Shown here: one piece after another, positions 30,512-39,663 of the stretch
Layout: each line of letters begins with the position of its first letter
Numbering within the stretch: position 1 is the first letter of the stretch
Source of the DNA: Bacteroidaceae bacterium
GTDB lineage: Bacteria; Bacteroidota; Bacteroidia; Bacteroidales; Bacteroidaceae
DNA: 47,316 nt
Direction: 5' to 3'
Assembly (NCBI GenBank): GCA_017535725.1
Contig: JAFXTO010000011.1
Span: forward strand, 1 to 47,316
Made by a program: the position numbers and the translations under genes
Notes under the pieces: model-generated
Databases searched by the model: none
What the model was told of the DNA's origin: nothing
What the model saw: the letters and a program-made list of their open reading frames with translations, nothing else

Positions 30512-31897
30512 ATGTTAAAGCAAAATACTTTAGGCGGCAGCTTCACGCTCCACGGCAAAGGCCTGCACACGGGACTGAACCTCGTCGTCACCTTCAATCC
30601 AGCACCCGAGAACCACGGCTACAAAATCCAACGCATAGATCTTCCCGGAGAACCTATTATAGATGCCATCGCCGAGAACGTTATAGAAACAACGCGCGGC
30701 ACCGTACTCGCTAATGGCGAGGCTCGCTGCTCTACTGTTGAACACGCTCTGGCTGCCCTCTATGCCCTCGGCGTTGACAACTGCCTCATTCAGGTCAATG
30801 GCCCCGAAGTGCCTATCCTCGACGGTTCTGCCGAAATTTACGTGGAGAACATCCGCCGCGTGGGCGTCCAGGAACAGAATGCACCCAAGGACTACTACGT
30901 TGTCCACAAGAAAATCGAAGTGCGCGACGACCAGACAGGCAGCGTCATCACGATACTCCCCGACGAATCGTTCAGTATCACTGCGATGATTGCCTTCCAG
31001 AGCAAGGTACTCAGTAGCCAGTTCGCCACCCTCGACGATATGGCTGATTTCGAAAAGGAAATTGCCCCTGCACGTACCTTCTGCTTCGTCCGTGAAGTTG
31101 AAATGATGTTAGCTGCAAACCTCATCAAAGGCGGTGACCTCGACAACGCCATCGTCATTTATGAGAACCAGAAGACCCAGCAGGAGCTGGACCAGCTGGC
31201 AGACCGCATAGGTGCACCTCACCACGAGGCCACGGAATTGGGATACCTCCAGACGAAACCCCTGCAATGGGAGAACGAACCCGCCCGCCACAAGCTTCTC
31301 GATATTATTGGCGACATGGCACTCATCGGGAAACCCATCAAAGGACGTATCATCGCTACTCGTCCGGGACATACCGTGAACAATAAGTTCGCCCGCCTGA
31401 TGCGCAAGGAGATTCGCGCCCACAAGGTCCAGGCACCGTTCTACGACCCGAACAAGGCACCCCTCATGGATATCAAACGAATCAGGGAACTGCTGCCCCA
31501 CCGCTATCCGATGCTCTTCGTGGACAAGGCTATCGAAATGGACGCCAACAGCATTGTTGCCGTGAAGAATGTCACGGGCAACGAACCCTTCTTCCAAGGA
31601 CATTTCCCCGGAGAACCCGTAGTGCCTGGCGTACTGCTCATCGAAGCATTAGCGCAGGCTGGAGGGCTGCTCGTACTGAGTAACCTCGAAAGTCCAGAAA
31701 ACTACAGCACCTACTTCCTGCGCATTGACAACGCCAAATTCACGCAGAAAGTGGTACCTGGCGACACCCTCCTTTTCAAAGCCACCTTCACAGCACCCTT
31801 CCGCCACAACATTGCACAAATGCAAGGCTACGTCTTCGTTGGCGAAAATGTGGTGGCAGAGGCACAGCTCACCGCACAGGTGATTGCTAAGGCATAA
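30512..31897 (+). CDS. lpxC: Fused LpxC deacetylase - FabZ dehydratase
   Basis: A bifunctional 461-aa protein typical of Bacteroidota. Residues 1-305 are LpxC, the zinc enzyme that deacetylates UDP-3-O-acyl-GlcNAc: LHGKGLHTG, VEHALAALYALGVDNC (zinc His) and RHKLLDIIGDMALIG (zinc His and Asp). Residues about 315-461 are FabZ, 3-hydroxyacyl-ACP dehydratase: IRELLPHRYPMLFVDKA (catalytic His) and GHFPGEPVVPGVLLIEALAQ (catalytic Glu). Joining lipid A and fatty acid steps in one chain may balance the two pathways. It sits between lpxD and lpxA. Confidence 0.97.
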   Translation: MLKQNTLGGSFTLHGKGLHTGLNLVVTFNPAPENHGYKIQRIDLPGEPIIDAIAENVIETTRGTVLANGEARCSTVEHALAALYALGVDNCLIQVNGPEVPILDGSAEIYVENIRRVGVQEQNAPKDYYVVHKKIEVRDDQTGSVITILPDESFSITAMIAFQSKVLSSQFATLDDMADFEKEIAPARTFCFVREVEMMLAANLIKGGDLDNAIVIYENQKTQQELDQLADRIGAPHHEATELGYLQTKPLQWENEPARHKLLDIIGDMALIGKPIKGRIIATRPGHTVNNKFARLMRKEIRAHKVQAPFYDPNKAPLMDIKRIRELLPHRYPMLFVDKAIEMDANSIVAVKNVTGNEPFFQGHFPGEPVVPGVLLIEALAQAGGLLVLSNLESPENYSTYFLRIDNAKFTQKVVPGDTLLFKATFTAPFRHNIAQMQGYVFVGENVVAEAQLTAQVIAKA

Positions 31898-31930
31898 TTT
31901 CGTTTATACATATAACATTAATCCGCATAT

Positions 31931-32701
31931 ATGATTAGTCCCCTCGCATACATTCACCCCGAAGCCAAGATAGGCGACAACGTAGAGATAGGCCCCTTCT
32001 GCTACATCGACCGAGGCGTTGAAATCGGCGACAATAACACGCTGATGAACAGCGTCACCGTTCTCTACGGCTCCCGCATTGGAACGGGCAACATCTTTTT
32101 CCCCGGAGCCGTTATTGGCGCCATTCCCCAAGACCTCAAGTTCCGTGGTGAAGAAAGCCTCGCCATCATCGGCGACAACAACAAGATTCGCGAGAACGTC
32201 ACTATTAACCGAGGCACTGCCGCCAAAGGCCAAACCGTAGTCGGTAGCGGCAACCTCCTCATGGAAGGTTGCCACATTGCCCACGATGTCATCGTAGGAA
32301 ACGATGTCATCATTGGCAACACCACCAAGTTGGCAGGCGAAGTCACCGTTGATGACCATGCCATTTTATCGGCATGCGTACTCGTCCACCAGTTCTGCCG
32401 TATCGGTGGATATACCATGGTCGGCGGCGGCACCCGCACCTCCCAGAGTATCATGCCCTACAGTATCTGTGCCCGCGAGCCGGCCACCTACTGCGGACTG
32501 AATATCGTGGGACTTCGCCGCCGAGGCTTCGAGCGCGAAGTCATCAACACCATCCACGAAGCCTACCGCATCATCTTCCAGGGAGGCCTCTCGCTGGCCG
32601 ACGCCGTTCAGACCATCAAGAACGAACTATCCATAACACCTGAAATCCAATACATTCTCAACTTCATTGAAGAAACCAAGCAACGAGGCTTCGTCCGATA
32701 A
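31931..32701 (+). CDS. lpxA: Acyl-ACP-UDP-N-acetylglucosamine O-acyltransferase
   Basis: LpxA catalyses the first acylation in lipid A synthesis. The 256-aa protein has hexapeptide repeats from residue 1 (SPLAYIHPEAKIGDNVEIGPFCYIDRGV) forming the beta helix, with LMEGCHIAHDVIVGN (catalytic His about 120), AIPQDLKFRGE and a helical C-terminal domain (GLNIVGLRRRGFEREVINTIHEAYRIIF). It follows lpxC-fabZ by 33 bases, the usual order. Confidence 0.97.
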   Translation: MISPLAYIHPEAKIGDNVEIGPFCYIDRGVEIGDNNTLMNSVTVLYGSRIGTGNIFFPGAVIGAIPQDLKFRGEESLAIIGDNNKIRENVTINRGTAAKGQTVVGSGNLLMEGCHIAHDVIVGNDVIIGNTTKLAGEVTVDDHAILSACVLVHQFCRIGGYTMVGGGTRTSQSIMPYSICAREPATYCGLNIVGLRRRGFEREVINTIHEAYRIIFQGGLSLADAVQTIKNELSITPEIQYILNFIEETKQRGFVR

Positions 32702-32746
32702 ATTTACCTTGCCCGAAGGTTCCCCCGAGGGCTAAATACCACCGCT

Positions 32747-33316
32747 ATGCTACTAACTATCACTGCCGTATCCCCTGAAGTAGAAGATTTCGCCATCGAA
32801 CTGCTCATCGAGTCGGACTCTACATTTGAAGACCTCCATCACCTCATTCGCCAAACCTGCGGATGGGGACCTTCGCAGCCTGCCATCTTTTATGTCTGCG
32901 ACGACCGCTGGCGCCGTCGTAAGACTATTCCAGAGAAGAGCTACGAGTACGACACCATGGACGAAGTGGAACTCGGAGAGCACATCGAAGACGAAGGCCA
33001 GCGCCTGCAGTATATCTTCGACCCCGACTCCAACCGAGGGCTACTGATGGAAATCACACACATCTCATTCAACCGCCATATTGACCAGCCCACCTGTCAT
33101 CGAAGCCACGGAACCCCACCCGCCCTTCAGATTGTCAAGGAAACAGCAGCACCCAAGAGCCTCTCCCGCGAAGAACTGCTGGCACAACTCAACGCTGCAG
33201 CACTCGCAGACTCTAACATTCTCGCTGATGACGATGACATAGAGCCCTCTGACGAAGAACTCTTCGACATTGAGGAACTGGACCTCGAAGGTTTCGACTT
33301 CAACGAAGGACAATGA
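32747..33316 (+). CDS. PRiA4_ORF3 (IS1096 passenger TnpR-like) family protein
   Basis: A 189-aa protein with the PRiA4_ORF3 fold in residues 1-115: LLIESDSTFEDLHHLIRQTCGW, PAIFYVCDDRWRRRKTIP, YEYDTMDEVELGEHIEDEGQRLQYIFDPDS and LLMEITHIS. It then has a strongly acidic tail (about 150-189, ADDDDIEPSDEELFDIEELD). The family is found both on plasmids/transposons and, as here, fixed in Bacteroidota chromosomes. Role unknown. It overlaps miaA (ATGA, 33313-33316) and follows lpxA by 45 bases, so it is part of the envelope operon. Confidence 0.88.
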   Translation: MLLTITAVSPEVEDFAIELLIESDSTFEDLHHLIRQTCGWGPSQPAIFYVCDDRWRRRKTIPEKSYEYDTMDEVELGEHIEDEGQRLQYIFDPDSNRGLLMEITHISFNRHIDQPTCHRSHGTPPALQIVKETAAPKSLSREELLAQLNAAALADSNILADDDDIEPSDEELFDIEELDLEGFDFNEGQ

Positions 33317-34290
33317 GCCCGTTCCCCCCTCCTATCGACTCAACGGCCCTTCCCGGTTCTGTGTCCGGCGGTTCGTCCGTCGGAAAAACCTTGATAGTCC
33401 TACTTGGCCCCACCGCCGTCGGCAAGACAACATACTCCCTGGACCTCGCCGAAGCCCTCGGTTGCCCTATTCTGAATGCCGACAGCCGACAAATATACCG
33501 CGACTTACGCATCGGAACGGCAGCACCCACGGCTGAACAACAGGCTCGCGTCCGTCATTATTTCGTCGGAACACTAAATATCAACGAATACTACAGTGCC
33601 GCCCGCTACGAGGCAGATGTCCTCGCACTCTGTGAGGAACTCTTTCACGACCACAACACCCTCATTCTCAGCGGAGGCTCGATGATGTATATCGACGCTG
33701 TATGCCGCGGCATCGATGACATTCCAACTATCGACAATGAGGTGCGCGAACATTTGCGCCAGCGCTATGAGACCGAAGGCCTCCAGCCCCTGCTTGCCGA
33801 GTTGCGCCTCCTGGATCCCGAATACTACGCACAAGCCGACCTTCGCAACACCCGCCGCATCCTCCACGCGTTAGAGGTTTGCTACCAGAGCGGTTGTCCC
33901 TTCTCCAGCTTCCGTAGTGCTGCTAACTTCCACTCTGTCACACCCAAGCAACGCCCCTTCCGAATCCTGAAGGTAGGACTGCGCCGCCAGCGCGAAGACC
34001 TCTTCCAACGCATCAACAGCCGCGTGGATCAAATGATGGCCGACGGCTTCCTCGATGAAGCCCGACGCTTGTTGCCTTACCGCCAAGAGAATGCCCTGAA
34101 CACCGTGGGCTACAAAGAACTCTTTCAGGTACTCGATGGCAACTGGGAGCTCCCCTTCGCCGTCGAAAGAATAAAGAAGAACACGCGCGTGTACGCAAAG
34201 AAACAGATGACCTGGTTCTCCCGTGACCCCTCCATCCACTGGCTGGACCTCCCCACTTCCACCCTTTCCTCTATCCTCGCTCTCCTATGA
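33313..34290 (+). CDS. miaA: tRNA dimethylallyltransferase with repeat-derived N-terminus
   Basis: MiaA adds dimethylallyl to N6 of A37 in tRNAs reading UNN codons. The core starts TLIVLLGPTAVGKTTYSLDL (P-loop, about 27-46), then LNADSRQIYRDLRIGTA, NDY-like INEYYSAARYEAD, LSGGSMMYIDAVCRGID and KRNTRRYAKRQ-like RIKKNTRVYAKKQMTWF. The first about 26 residues (FPPPIDSTALPGSVSGGSSVGK) are not part of the family and include a 21-bp palindrome (33364-33384). The ATG overlaps the upstream stop, so the extension is probably translated. The stop overlaps the PBP start. Confidence 0.95.
   Translation: MSPFPPPIDSTALPGSVSGGSSVGKTLIVLLGPTAVGKTTYSLDLAEALGCPILNADSRQIYRDLRIGTAAPTAEQQARVRHYFVGTLNINEYYSAARYEADVLALCEELFHDHNTLILSGGSMMYIDAVCRGIDDIPTIDNEVREHLRQRYETEGLQPLLAELRLLDPEYYAQADLRNTRRILHALEVCYQSGCPFSSFRSAANFHSVTPKQRPFRILKVGLRRQREDLFQRINSRVDQMMADGFLDEARRLLPYRQENALNTVGYKELFQVLDGNWELPFAVERIKKNTRVYAKKQMTWFSRDPSIHWLDLPTSTLSSILALL
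33364..33384. repeat. 21-bp palindrome at the miaA 5' end
   Basis: TCCGGCGG (33364-33371), TTCGT, CCGTCGGA (33377-33384): 8-bp stem with one G-U, 5-nt loop. Nearly the same as the aroE palindrome. Confidence 0.75.
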
Positions 34291-36695
34291 AAAAGATACT
34301 TCACACCATCTACTCTGGCCCATGGTATAAGAAAATACTCGTCTGGCTGCTCACCCTGCTCCTGCTGGTGGTGCTCTTCTTCATCGCCGTCGATGTCAAC
34401 TTCCTGTGGCTCTTTGGCCGTTCTCCCAGCTTCCAGCAAATCAAGGCACCCGTCAGCAGCGAAGCCAGTGAGATATACTCCTGCGACAGCGTGTTGCTCG
34501 GTCGCTTCTTCAGCGAGAACCGCACCCCCGTGAAATATGAGGACATCAATCCCCTCGTTGTCCGGACACTTATCGCTACGGAGGACGAGCGTTTCTACAA
34601 ACACCATGGCGTGGACTTTGCAGGACTCTTCGCGGCCCTGAAAGACATCGCCAAAGGTCAGCCGCGCGGCGCCAGCACCATCACCCAGCAGCTGGCAAAG
34701 AACCTTTTCCGTGTGCGTACCAATTATTCGACGGGAATCACAGGAAAGATTCCAGGGGTGAAGATTTTTGTCATGAAAGCCAAGGAGTGGATTGTGGCCA
34801 CGAAACTGGAAATGGCATTCTCTAAGGAAGACATCCTCACTATGTACTTCAACACGGTGGACTTCGGCAGCAACAGCTTCGGTATCAAGACCGCAGCCCG
34901 CACCTACTTCGGCACCACTCCAGACAGTCTGGACTACCTGGAGGCTGCGACCCTCGTGGGACTCCTGAAGGCCACCAGTACCTACAACCCTCGCCTGCAC
35001 CCCGAAGCCTCACAGCGGCGCCGCAACGTCGTACTTCAGAACCTTTACCAACACGGCGGTCTGATTCTCAATGGCCGACAGGCTACTGCCGCACAGTTCG
35101 ACAGCCTGCTATCACAGCCAACCCGCACCGTCACCCACATCGAAGAAAGCAGCTACGACGGCCTGGCACCCTACTTCCGCACACAGTTGCAGGACTACAT
35201 CAACAACCTCTGTGACCAGGGGCTCGTCAATGGAGAGAACAACGACCGTCTGGATTTGTATGCCGACGGCTTGCGCATATACACCACACTTGATTCCCGC
35301 CTCCAGCAATATGCCGAACAGTCCGCACAAGAACAGATGCGCGTACTCCAGCAGCGCTTTGATGACCACTGGCGAGGTCAACACCCGTGGGTGGATCGCT
35401 ATTACCGTGAGATTCCCAACTTCATCGAGGATTTGGCCAAGAAAAGTTCACACTATAAGTACCTTGTCAAGCGTTTTCCCCAGGAGCCGGACAGCGTGGA
35501 TTTCTACCTCAACCAGCCTCACCGCGTGAAACTCTTCAGCTACGACGGCCCTATCTACCGCAACATCTCCACGATGGATTCCATCCGCTATATGGTCAGT
35601 ATCCTTCACTGCGGCTTTGTCGCCATCGAACCCGACACCCGTCACGTCAAGGCGTGGGTAGGCGACGTGGATTTCGATTCGTGGAAATATGACAAGGTCA
35701 CCGCCCAACGCCAGCCAGGTTCCACCTTCAAGCTTTTCGTCTATGCCGAAGCGATGAACAAGGGCCTCAATCCCTGCGACCGAAGACTGGATGCATGGAC
35801 CACCTATACCGACACCATCAAGGGGCAACCCAAACAATGGGCTCCACACAACGCCAACGGCACCTTCTCTGGCGCCAACATGACTTTGAAACTGGCTTTC
35901 GCCCAGAGTGTCAACAGCATAGCCGTCAAGCTCGGCTATGAAGTGGGAATCCGGGATATCATCAAGACCGCCCACCGTATGGGAATTCATTCCGAACTGG
36001 AGCCGGTTCCCTCGCTCAGTCTGGGAGCCAGTGACGTGAATCTACTGGAACTCGTGAACTCATATTGCACCGTCATAGACCGAGGAGAATACAGCGACCC
36101 TGTATTCATCACCCGCATTGAAGACCGCGAAGGCAACCTCATCTACGAAGCCCAACCCGACAAGCAGCACGCCCTCAGCGAACGCACCGCTTTCTTCATG
36201 GAACAACTGTTGCGCGGAGGACTGACGCAACCCGGAGGTACCACCGCCGCCCTCTGGCAATACATTCATCCCGTCTTGGACAAGGCCGAGTTTGGCGGCA
36301 AGACGGGCACCAGCAACAACCACTCTGATGCATGGTTCGTCGGTGTCACGCCCAAGCTGGTGGCCGGTGGTTGGGTGGGCGGTGAATACCGTAGTATTCA
36401 CTTCCGAACAGGACAGCTCGGACAAGGTAGCCGTACGGCGCTCCCCATTTTTGGCAAGTTCATTGCCCGCGTGCTGCAGGACCGCCGCTTCTCGCGTTAT
36501 TATGCCAAGTTCCCCGCACCTCCGGCAAACGTACTGCCCTCTGAATACGAGTGCGCCGCCACGATCTTCCCCAACGACACCCTCACCGCCGACTCCTTAA
36601 TCGAAGGTTTCCCCTTCGAGGAAGAAATCCCCTACTCTGGCAACCCCGAAGACCTCCCCCTCGAATTCGAAGAAACAGCCTCCGATAGCCTGTGA
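34287..36695 (+). CDS. mrcA: Class A penicillin-binding protein (PBP1A type)
   Basis: An 802-aa bifunctional cell-wall synthase. One membrane helix (about 13-32, ILVWLLTLLLLVVLFFIAV). The glycosyltransferase 51 domain (about 60-260) has ATEDERFYKHHGVDFAG (catalytic Glu) and GASTITQQLAKNLF. The transpeptidase domain (about 400-740) has GSTFKLF (SxxK nucleophile), SVN (QSVNSIA) and KTGTSNN. An acidic tail ends it. It polymerises and cross-links peptidoglycan at the inner membrane. It overlaps miaA (ATGA) and the helicase (GTGA). Confidence 0.96.
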   Translation: MKKILHTIYSGPWYKKILVWLLTLLLLVVLFFIAVDVNFLWLFGRSPSFQQIKAPVSSEASEIYSCDSVLLGRFFSENRTPVKYEDINPLVVRTLIATEDERFYKHHGVDFAGLFAALKDIAKGQPRGASTITQQLAKNLFRVRTNYSTGITGKIPGVKIFVMKAKEWIVATKLEMAFSKEDILTMYFNTVDFGSNSFGIKTAARTYFGTTPDSLDYLEAATLVGLLKATSTYNPRLHPEASQRRRNVVLQNLYQHGGLILNGRQATAAQFDSLLSQPTRTVTHIEESSYDGLAPYFRTQLQDYINNLCDQGLVNGENNDRLDLYADGLRIYTTLDSRLQQYAEQSAQEQMRVLQQRFDDHWRGQHPWVDRYYREIPNFIEDLAKKSSHYKYLVKRFPQEPDSVDFYLNQPHRVKLFSYDGPIYRNISTMDSIRYMVSILHCGFVAIEPDTRHVKAWVGDVDFDSWKYDKVTAQRQPGSTFKLFVYAEAMNKGLNPCDRRLDAWTTYTDTIKGQPKQWAPHNANGTFSGANMTLKLAFAQSVNSIAVKLGYEVGIRDIIKTAHRMGIHSELEPVPSLSLGASDVNLLELVNSYCTVIDRGEYSDPVFITRIEDREGNLIYEAQPDKQHALSERTAFFMEQLLRGGLTQPGGTTAALWQYIHPVLDKAEFGGKTGTSNNHSDAWFVGVTPKLVAGGWVGGEYRSIHFRTGQLGQGSRTALPIFGKFIARVLQDRRFSRYYAKFPAPPANVLPSEYECAATIFPNDTLTADSLIEGFPFEEEIPYSGNPEDLPLEFEETASDSL

Positions 36696-38533
36696 CCCCC
36701 ACAATAGATACCAGCACTCCGGAGTTTCAGGCGGCCCTGAACCTCATCCGCCACACCCACCACTCCCTCTTCCTCACCGGTAAAGCCGGAACGGGAAAGA
36801 GTACCTTCCTGCGCTACGTCAAAGACAACACCAAGAAGAAGTGTGTAGTGCTCGCCCCCACGGGTATTGCAGCTATCAACGCAGGCGGTGTCACACTCCA
36901 TAGTTTCTTCAAACTGCCCTTCCACCCCCTGACTCCCGATGACTCGCGCTATGCGGGACGTCGCATCCGTGAATTCCTGAAGTACGGCAAGGACCAGATC
37001 AAACTCCTCCAGAGTCTGGAACTCATCATTATTGATGAGATATCCATGGTTCGCGCGGATATCATAGACTTCATCGACCGCATCCTCCGCACCTACACCC
37101 ACAACTTCCGTCAGCCCTTCGGCGGCAAGCAGTTGCTACTTATCGGCGACGTATTCCAATTGGAACCTGTTGTGAAAACAGACGAGCGTGACATCCTCTC
37201 ACGCTTTTACCCCTCACCCTATTTCTTCTCGGCTCATGTCTTCCGCCAGATGGAGCTGGTCAGCATCGAGCTCACCAAGGTCTATCGTCAGCAGGACGCC
37301 CAGTTCGTAGCCGTTCTGGACCGCATCCGCACCAACCACTTCACCCCCTCCGACCTCGCCCTCCTGAACACCCGCGCCCAGCCCTCCCCCGCCTGTCCCC
37401 TCGTCCCCGTTGGTGCGGGCGAATTTACTTCGCCCGTCCCCTCCCACCTGGGCATCACCCTCTGCACCCGTCGCGACGACGTGGATTTCATCAACACCAA
37501 TGAACTCGCCCGCTTGGACGGCGAAAGCATGATACTGCGCGGCCGCATCCGCGGCGACTTTCCCTCTTCCTCCCTGCCCACGTTGCTCGACCTCGAAATC
37601 AAACTGGGTGCACAGATTATCTTCGTCAAGAACGACCAAGAGAAACAATGGGTTAACGGAACCCTGGGAACCATCATCGCCTTCAGCGACGAGCCTTTCG
37701 GTCTCGTGGTGATGACCGAGGAAGGCAAGGAAGTCTTCGTGGAAGAAGCCCAGTGGGCAAATGTACGCTATACGTACAACGAGCAAGAAAAGAAAATCGA
37801 AGAGGAAGAACTGGGAACCTTCACCCAATTCCCTATCCGGCTGGCCTGGGCTATCACCATTCACAAGAGCCAGGGGCTCACCTTCCAACGGGTCACCATT
37901 GACTTCGGAACAGGCACCTTCGCCGGCGGACAAGCCTACGTAGCACTCAGCCGCTGTACCTCCCTCGAAGGAATGACGCTGAAGCGCCCCGTCAGCCGTT
38001 CTGATGTCTTCGTACGACCGGAAATCGTTAACTTCGCAGCACACTTCAACAACCCACAGGCCCTGGACCGAGCCATGCAAGGCGCCAAGGCAGATATCGA
38101 ATACGGCGAGACCGTGCGCGCTTTCGACGAACGCCGCTGGGATGACTTCCTCCGCCATTTCTTCACCGCTATTCATGCCCGCTACGACATTGAATCGCCA
38201 CTCGCCCAACGATATATCCGCCGGAAGCTCAACATCATAAGTGCGCTCGAAGCTGAGAACGCATCACTCCGAGCCCAACTCCAAAAGCGGAGCAAGACGC
38301 TGCACAAGTTCGCCGAGGAATACTACCTCATGGGCAACGACTGCATCACCGACTTCCAGAATAATGCCGCCGCCCTGCGCAACTACGAAAAAGCGGTGGC
38401 GCTCTGGCCAGAGTTTGAAGCCGCACAGCAGCGACTCGGTGACGCCCTGGACCGCGAAGGACGGCGCGAAGAAGCACAAGTCCACTGGGATATCGCCGCC
38501 AAGCTACGACGGAGAAAGAAGAGAAAAAAGTAA
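36692..38533 (+). CDS. PIF1-like DNA helicase with C-terminal TPR-like tail
   Basis: The start is GTG at 36692, inside the PBP stop. The 613-aa SF1B helicase has LFLTGKAGTGKSTFLRYV (Walker A, about 26-43), VLAPTGIAAINAGG, LIIIDEISMVRADII (Walker B), LLIGDVFQLEPV (motif III), and WAITIHKSQGLTF and AYVALSRC (motifs V and VI). Residues about 238-258 hold a Ser/Pro/Gly insert from a 21-bp palindrome. After the core is a helical segment and a TPR-like AALRNYEKAVALWPEFEAAQQRLGDAL, then a basic end KLRRRKKRKK. It likely unwinds DNA in repair or fork progression. It is the last gene of the operon. Confidence 0.9.
   Translation: MTPTIDTSTPEFQAALNLIRHTHHSLFLTGKAGTGKSTFLRYVKDNTKKKCVVLAPTGIAAINAGGVTLHSFFKLPFHPLTPDDSRYAGRRIREFLKYGKDQIKLLQSLELIIIDEISMVRADIIDFIDRILRTYTHNFRQPFGGKQLLLIGDVFQLEPVVKTDERDILSRFYPSPYFFSAHVFRQMELVSIELTKVYRQQDAQFVAVLDRIRTNHFTPSDLALLNTRAQPSPACPLVPVGAGEFTSPVPSHLGITLCTRRDDVDFINTNELARLDGESMILRGRIRGDFPSSSLPTLLDLEIKLGAQIIFVKNDQEKQWVNGTLGTIIAFSDEPFGLVVMTEEGKEVFVEEAQWANVRYTYNEQEKKIEEEELGTFTQFPIRLAWAITIHKSQGLTFQRVTIDFGTGTFAGGQAYVALSRCTSLEGMTLKRPVSRSDVFVRPEIVNFAAHFNNPQALDRAMQGAKADIEYGETVRAFDERRWDDFLRHFFTAIHARYDIESPLAQRYIRRKLNIISALEAENASLRAQLQKRSKTLHKFAEEYYLMGNDCITDFQNNAAALRNYEKAVALWPEFEAAQQRLGDALDREGRREEAQVHWDIAAKLRRRKKRKK
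37416..37436. repeat. 21-bp palindrome inside the helicase gene
   Basis: CGGGCGAA (37416-37423), TTTAC, TTCGCCCG (37429-37436): perfect 8-bp stem, 5-nt loop, in frame. Same design as in aroE and miaA but a different stem sequence. Confidence 0.75.
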
Positions 38534-38612
38534 GTAGGTGTTCAATAATACCCACTTAGTTAAATAACCTTAATATTACACACCCCCGCGCGCGCAAGTC
38601 CTTTTTTTTTCA

Positions 38613-38620
38613 TACCTTTG
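38613..38620 (+). promoter_or_regulatory. -7 box of the glycoside hydrolase pair
   Basis: TACCTTTG at 38613-38620, 33 bases before the ATG at 38653. A T9 run lies just upstream. No TTTG at -33, which suggests help from an activator or another sigma factor. Confidence 0.6.
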
Positions 38621-38652
38621 GCCACAAATACACCCATAAACCGACTAAAAGT

Positions 38653-39642
38653 ATGAATTATCGCATTCTTTCCGCCCTCGCTATCGCACTCTGCATGGCA
38701 GGCAGCGTGAGCGCCAAGCCCAAGAACACCAGCGCTTACCTCTTCACGTACTTCACCGGCAACGCCCCCGAACAGGAGCAGATTTGCTATGCCATCTCAG
38801 AAGATGGTTGGAACTACACCCCACTGAACGATGGCAAACCCATCATCGCCTCCGCCGACATCGCTCTCACTGGCTGCGTCCGCGACCCCCACATTCTTCG
38901 CGGCGAGAACGGATGGTTCTATATGGTCGTCACAGACATGAAATCCAGCCTCGGATGGAGCAGCAACCGCGGTATGGTGCTCATGCGCAGCAAGGACCTC
39001 GTCAACTGGAAGTCCAGCACCATTCACTTCCCCGAACGCTACAAAGGCACGATGTTTGAGCACGTCACCCGTGTCTGGGCACCACAGACCATCTACGACC
39101 CCAGGACAAAAAAATACATCGTTTACTTCTCCATCCTCACCGACGACGGCTCCTGCCCCTACGACCGCGTCTACTGGGCCTACGCCAACAAGAACTTCAC
39201 CGACTTCGAGGGCGAGCCTCAACTGCTTTTCGATATGCGTTCGGCCTCCATCGACACCGATATTGTACAAGATGACCAGGGCCTCTTCCACATCTTCTTC
39301 AAGACCGAAGGCCAGCGCGAGAAAGGCATCAAGCAGTTCATCGCCAGCGACTTCTACGACGGACGCACCTGGCAGTTGCAGGACGGCTGGTGTCAGGACA
39401 CCAACAAGGCCGTCGAGGGCTCTGGAGTCTTCCGCCTGCACGATGGCAACTGGGTACTGATGTACGATTGCTACACCAGCGGACACTACCAGTTCTGCAA
39501 GAGCACCGACAACCTCCGCACCTTCCACCGCGTTCAGGACACCAAGACCGAAGGAGCGTTCACTCCGCGCCACGGAACAGTCATCGCCATCACCGACAAG
39601 GAACTCCAGCGCATCCAGCAAGCTTTCCCCAACACGAAATAA
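38653..39642 (+). CDS. Secreted glycoside hydrolase, GH43-like
   Basis: The 329-aa protein has signal peptide MNYRILSALAIALCMAGSVSA, then a five-bladed beta-propeller pattern: LFTYFTGNAPEQEQICYAIS, GCVRDPHILRGENGWFYMVVTD (the RDP Asp as a catalytic acid), VWAPQTIYDPRTKKYIVYFS (the W-A-P motif of GH43), SIDTDIVQDDQGLFHIFFKTEG and AVEGSGVFRLHDGNWVLMYD (catalytic Glu in VEGSG). GH43 enzymes cut arabinose- or xylose-containing polysaccharides. It precedes the large hydrolase by 21 bases. Substrate unknown. Confidence 0.87.
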   Translation: MNYRILSALAIALCMAGSVSAKPKNTSAYLFTYFTGNAPEQEQICYAISEDGWNYTPLNDGKPIIASADIALTGCVRDPHILRGENGWFYMVVTDMKSSLGWSSNRGMVLMRSKDLVNWKSSTIHFPERYKGTMFEHVTRVWAPQTIYDPRTKKYIVYFSILTDDGSCPYDRVYWAYANKNFTDFEGEPQLLFDMRSASIDTDIVQDDQGLFHIFFKTEGQREKGIKQFIASDFYDGRTWQLQDGWCQDTNKAVEGSGVFRLHDGNWVLMYDCYTSGHYQFCKSTDNLRTFHRVQDTKTEGAFTPRHGTVIAITDKELQRIQQAFPNTK

Positions 39643-39663
39643 CCACACAATCCACTTTACCTT

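Noticed and set aside
30512-31897. LpxC-FabZ fusion as a novelty
   Set aside because: This fusion is well known in Bacteroidota.
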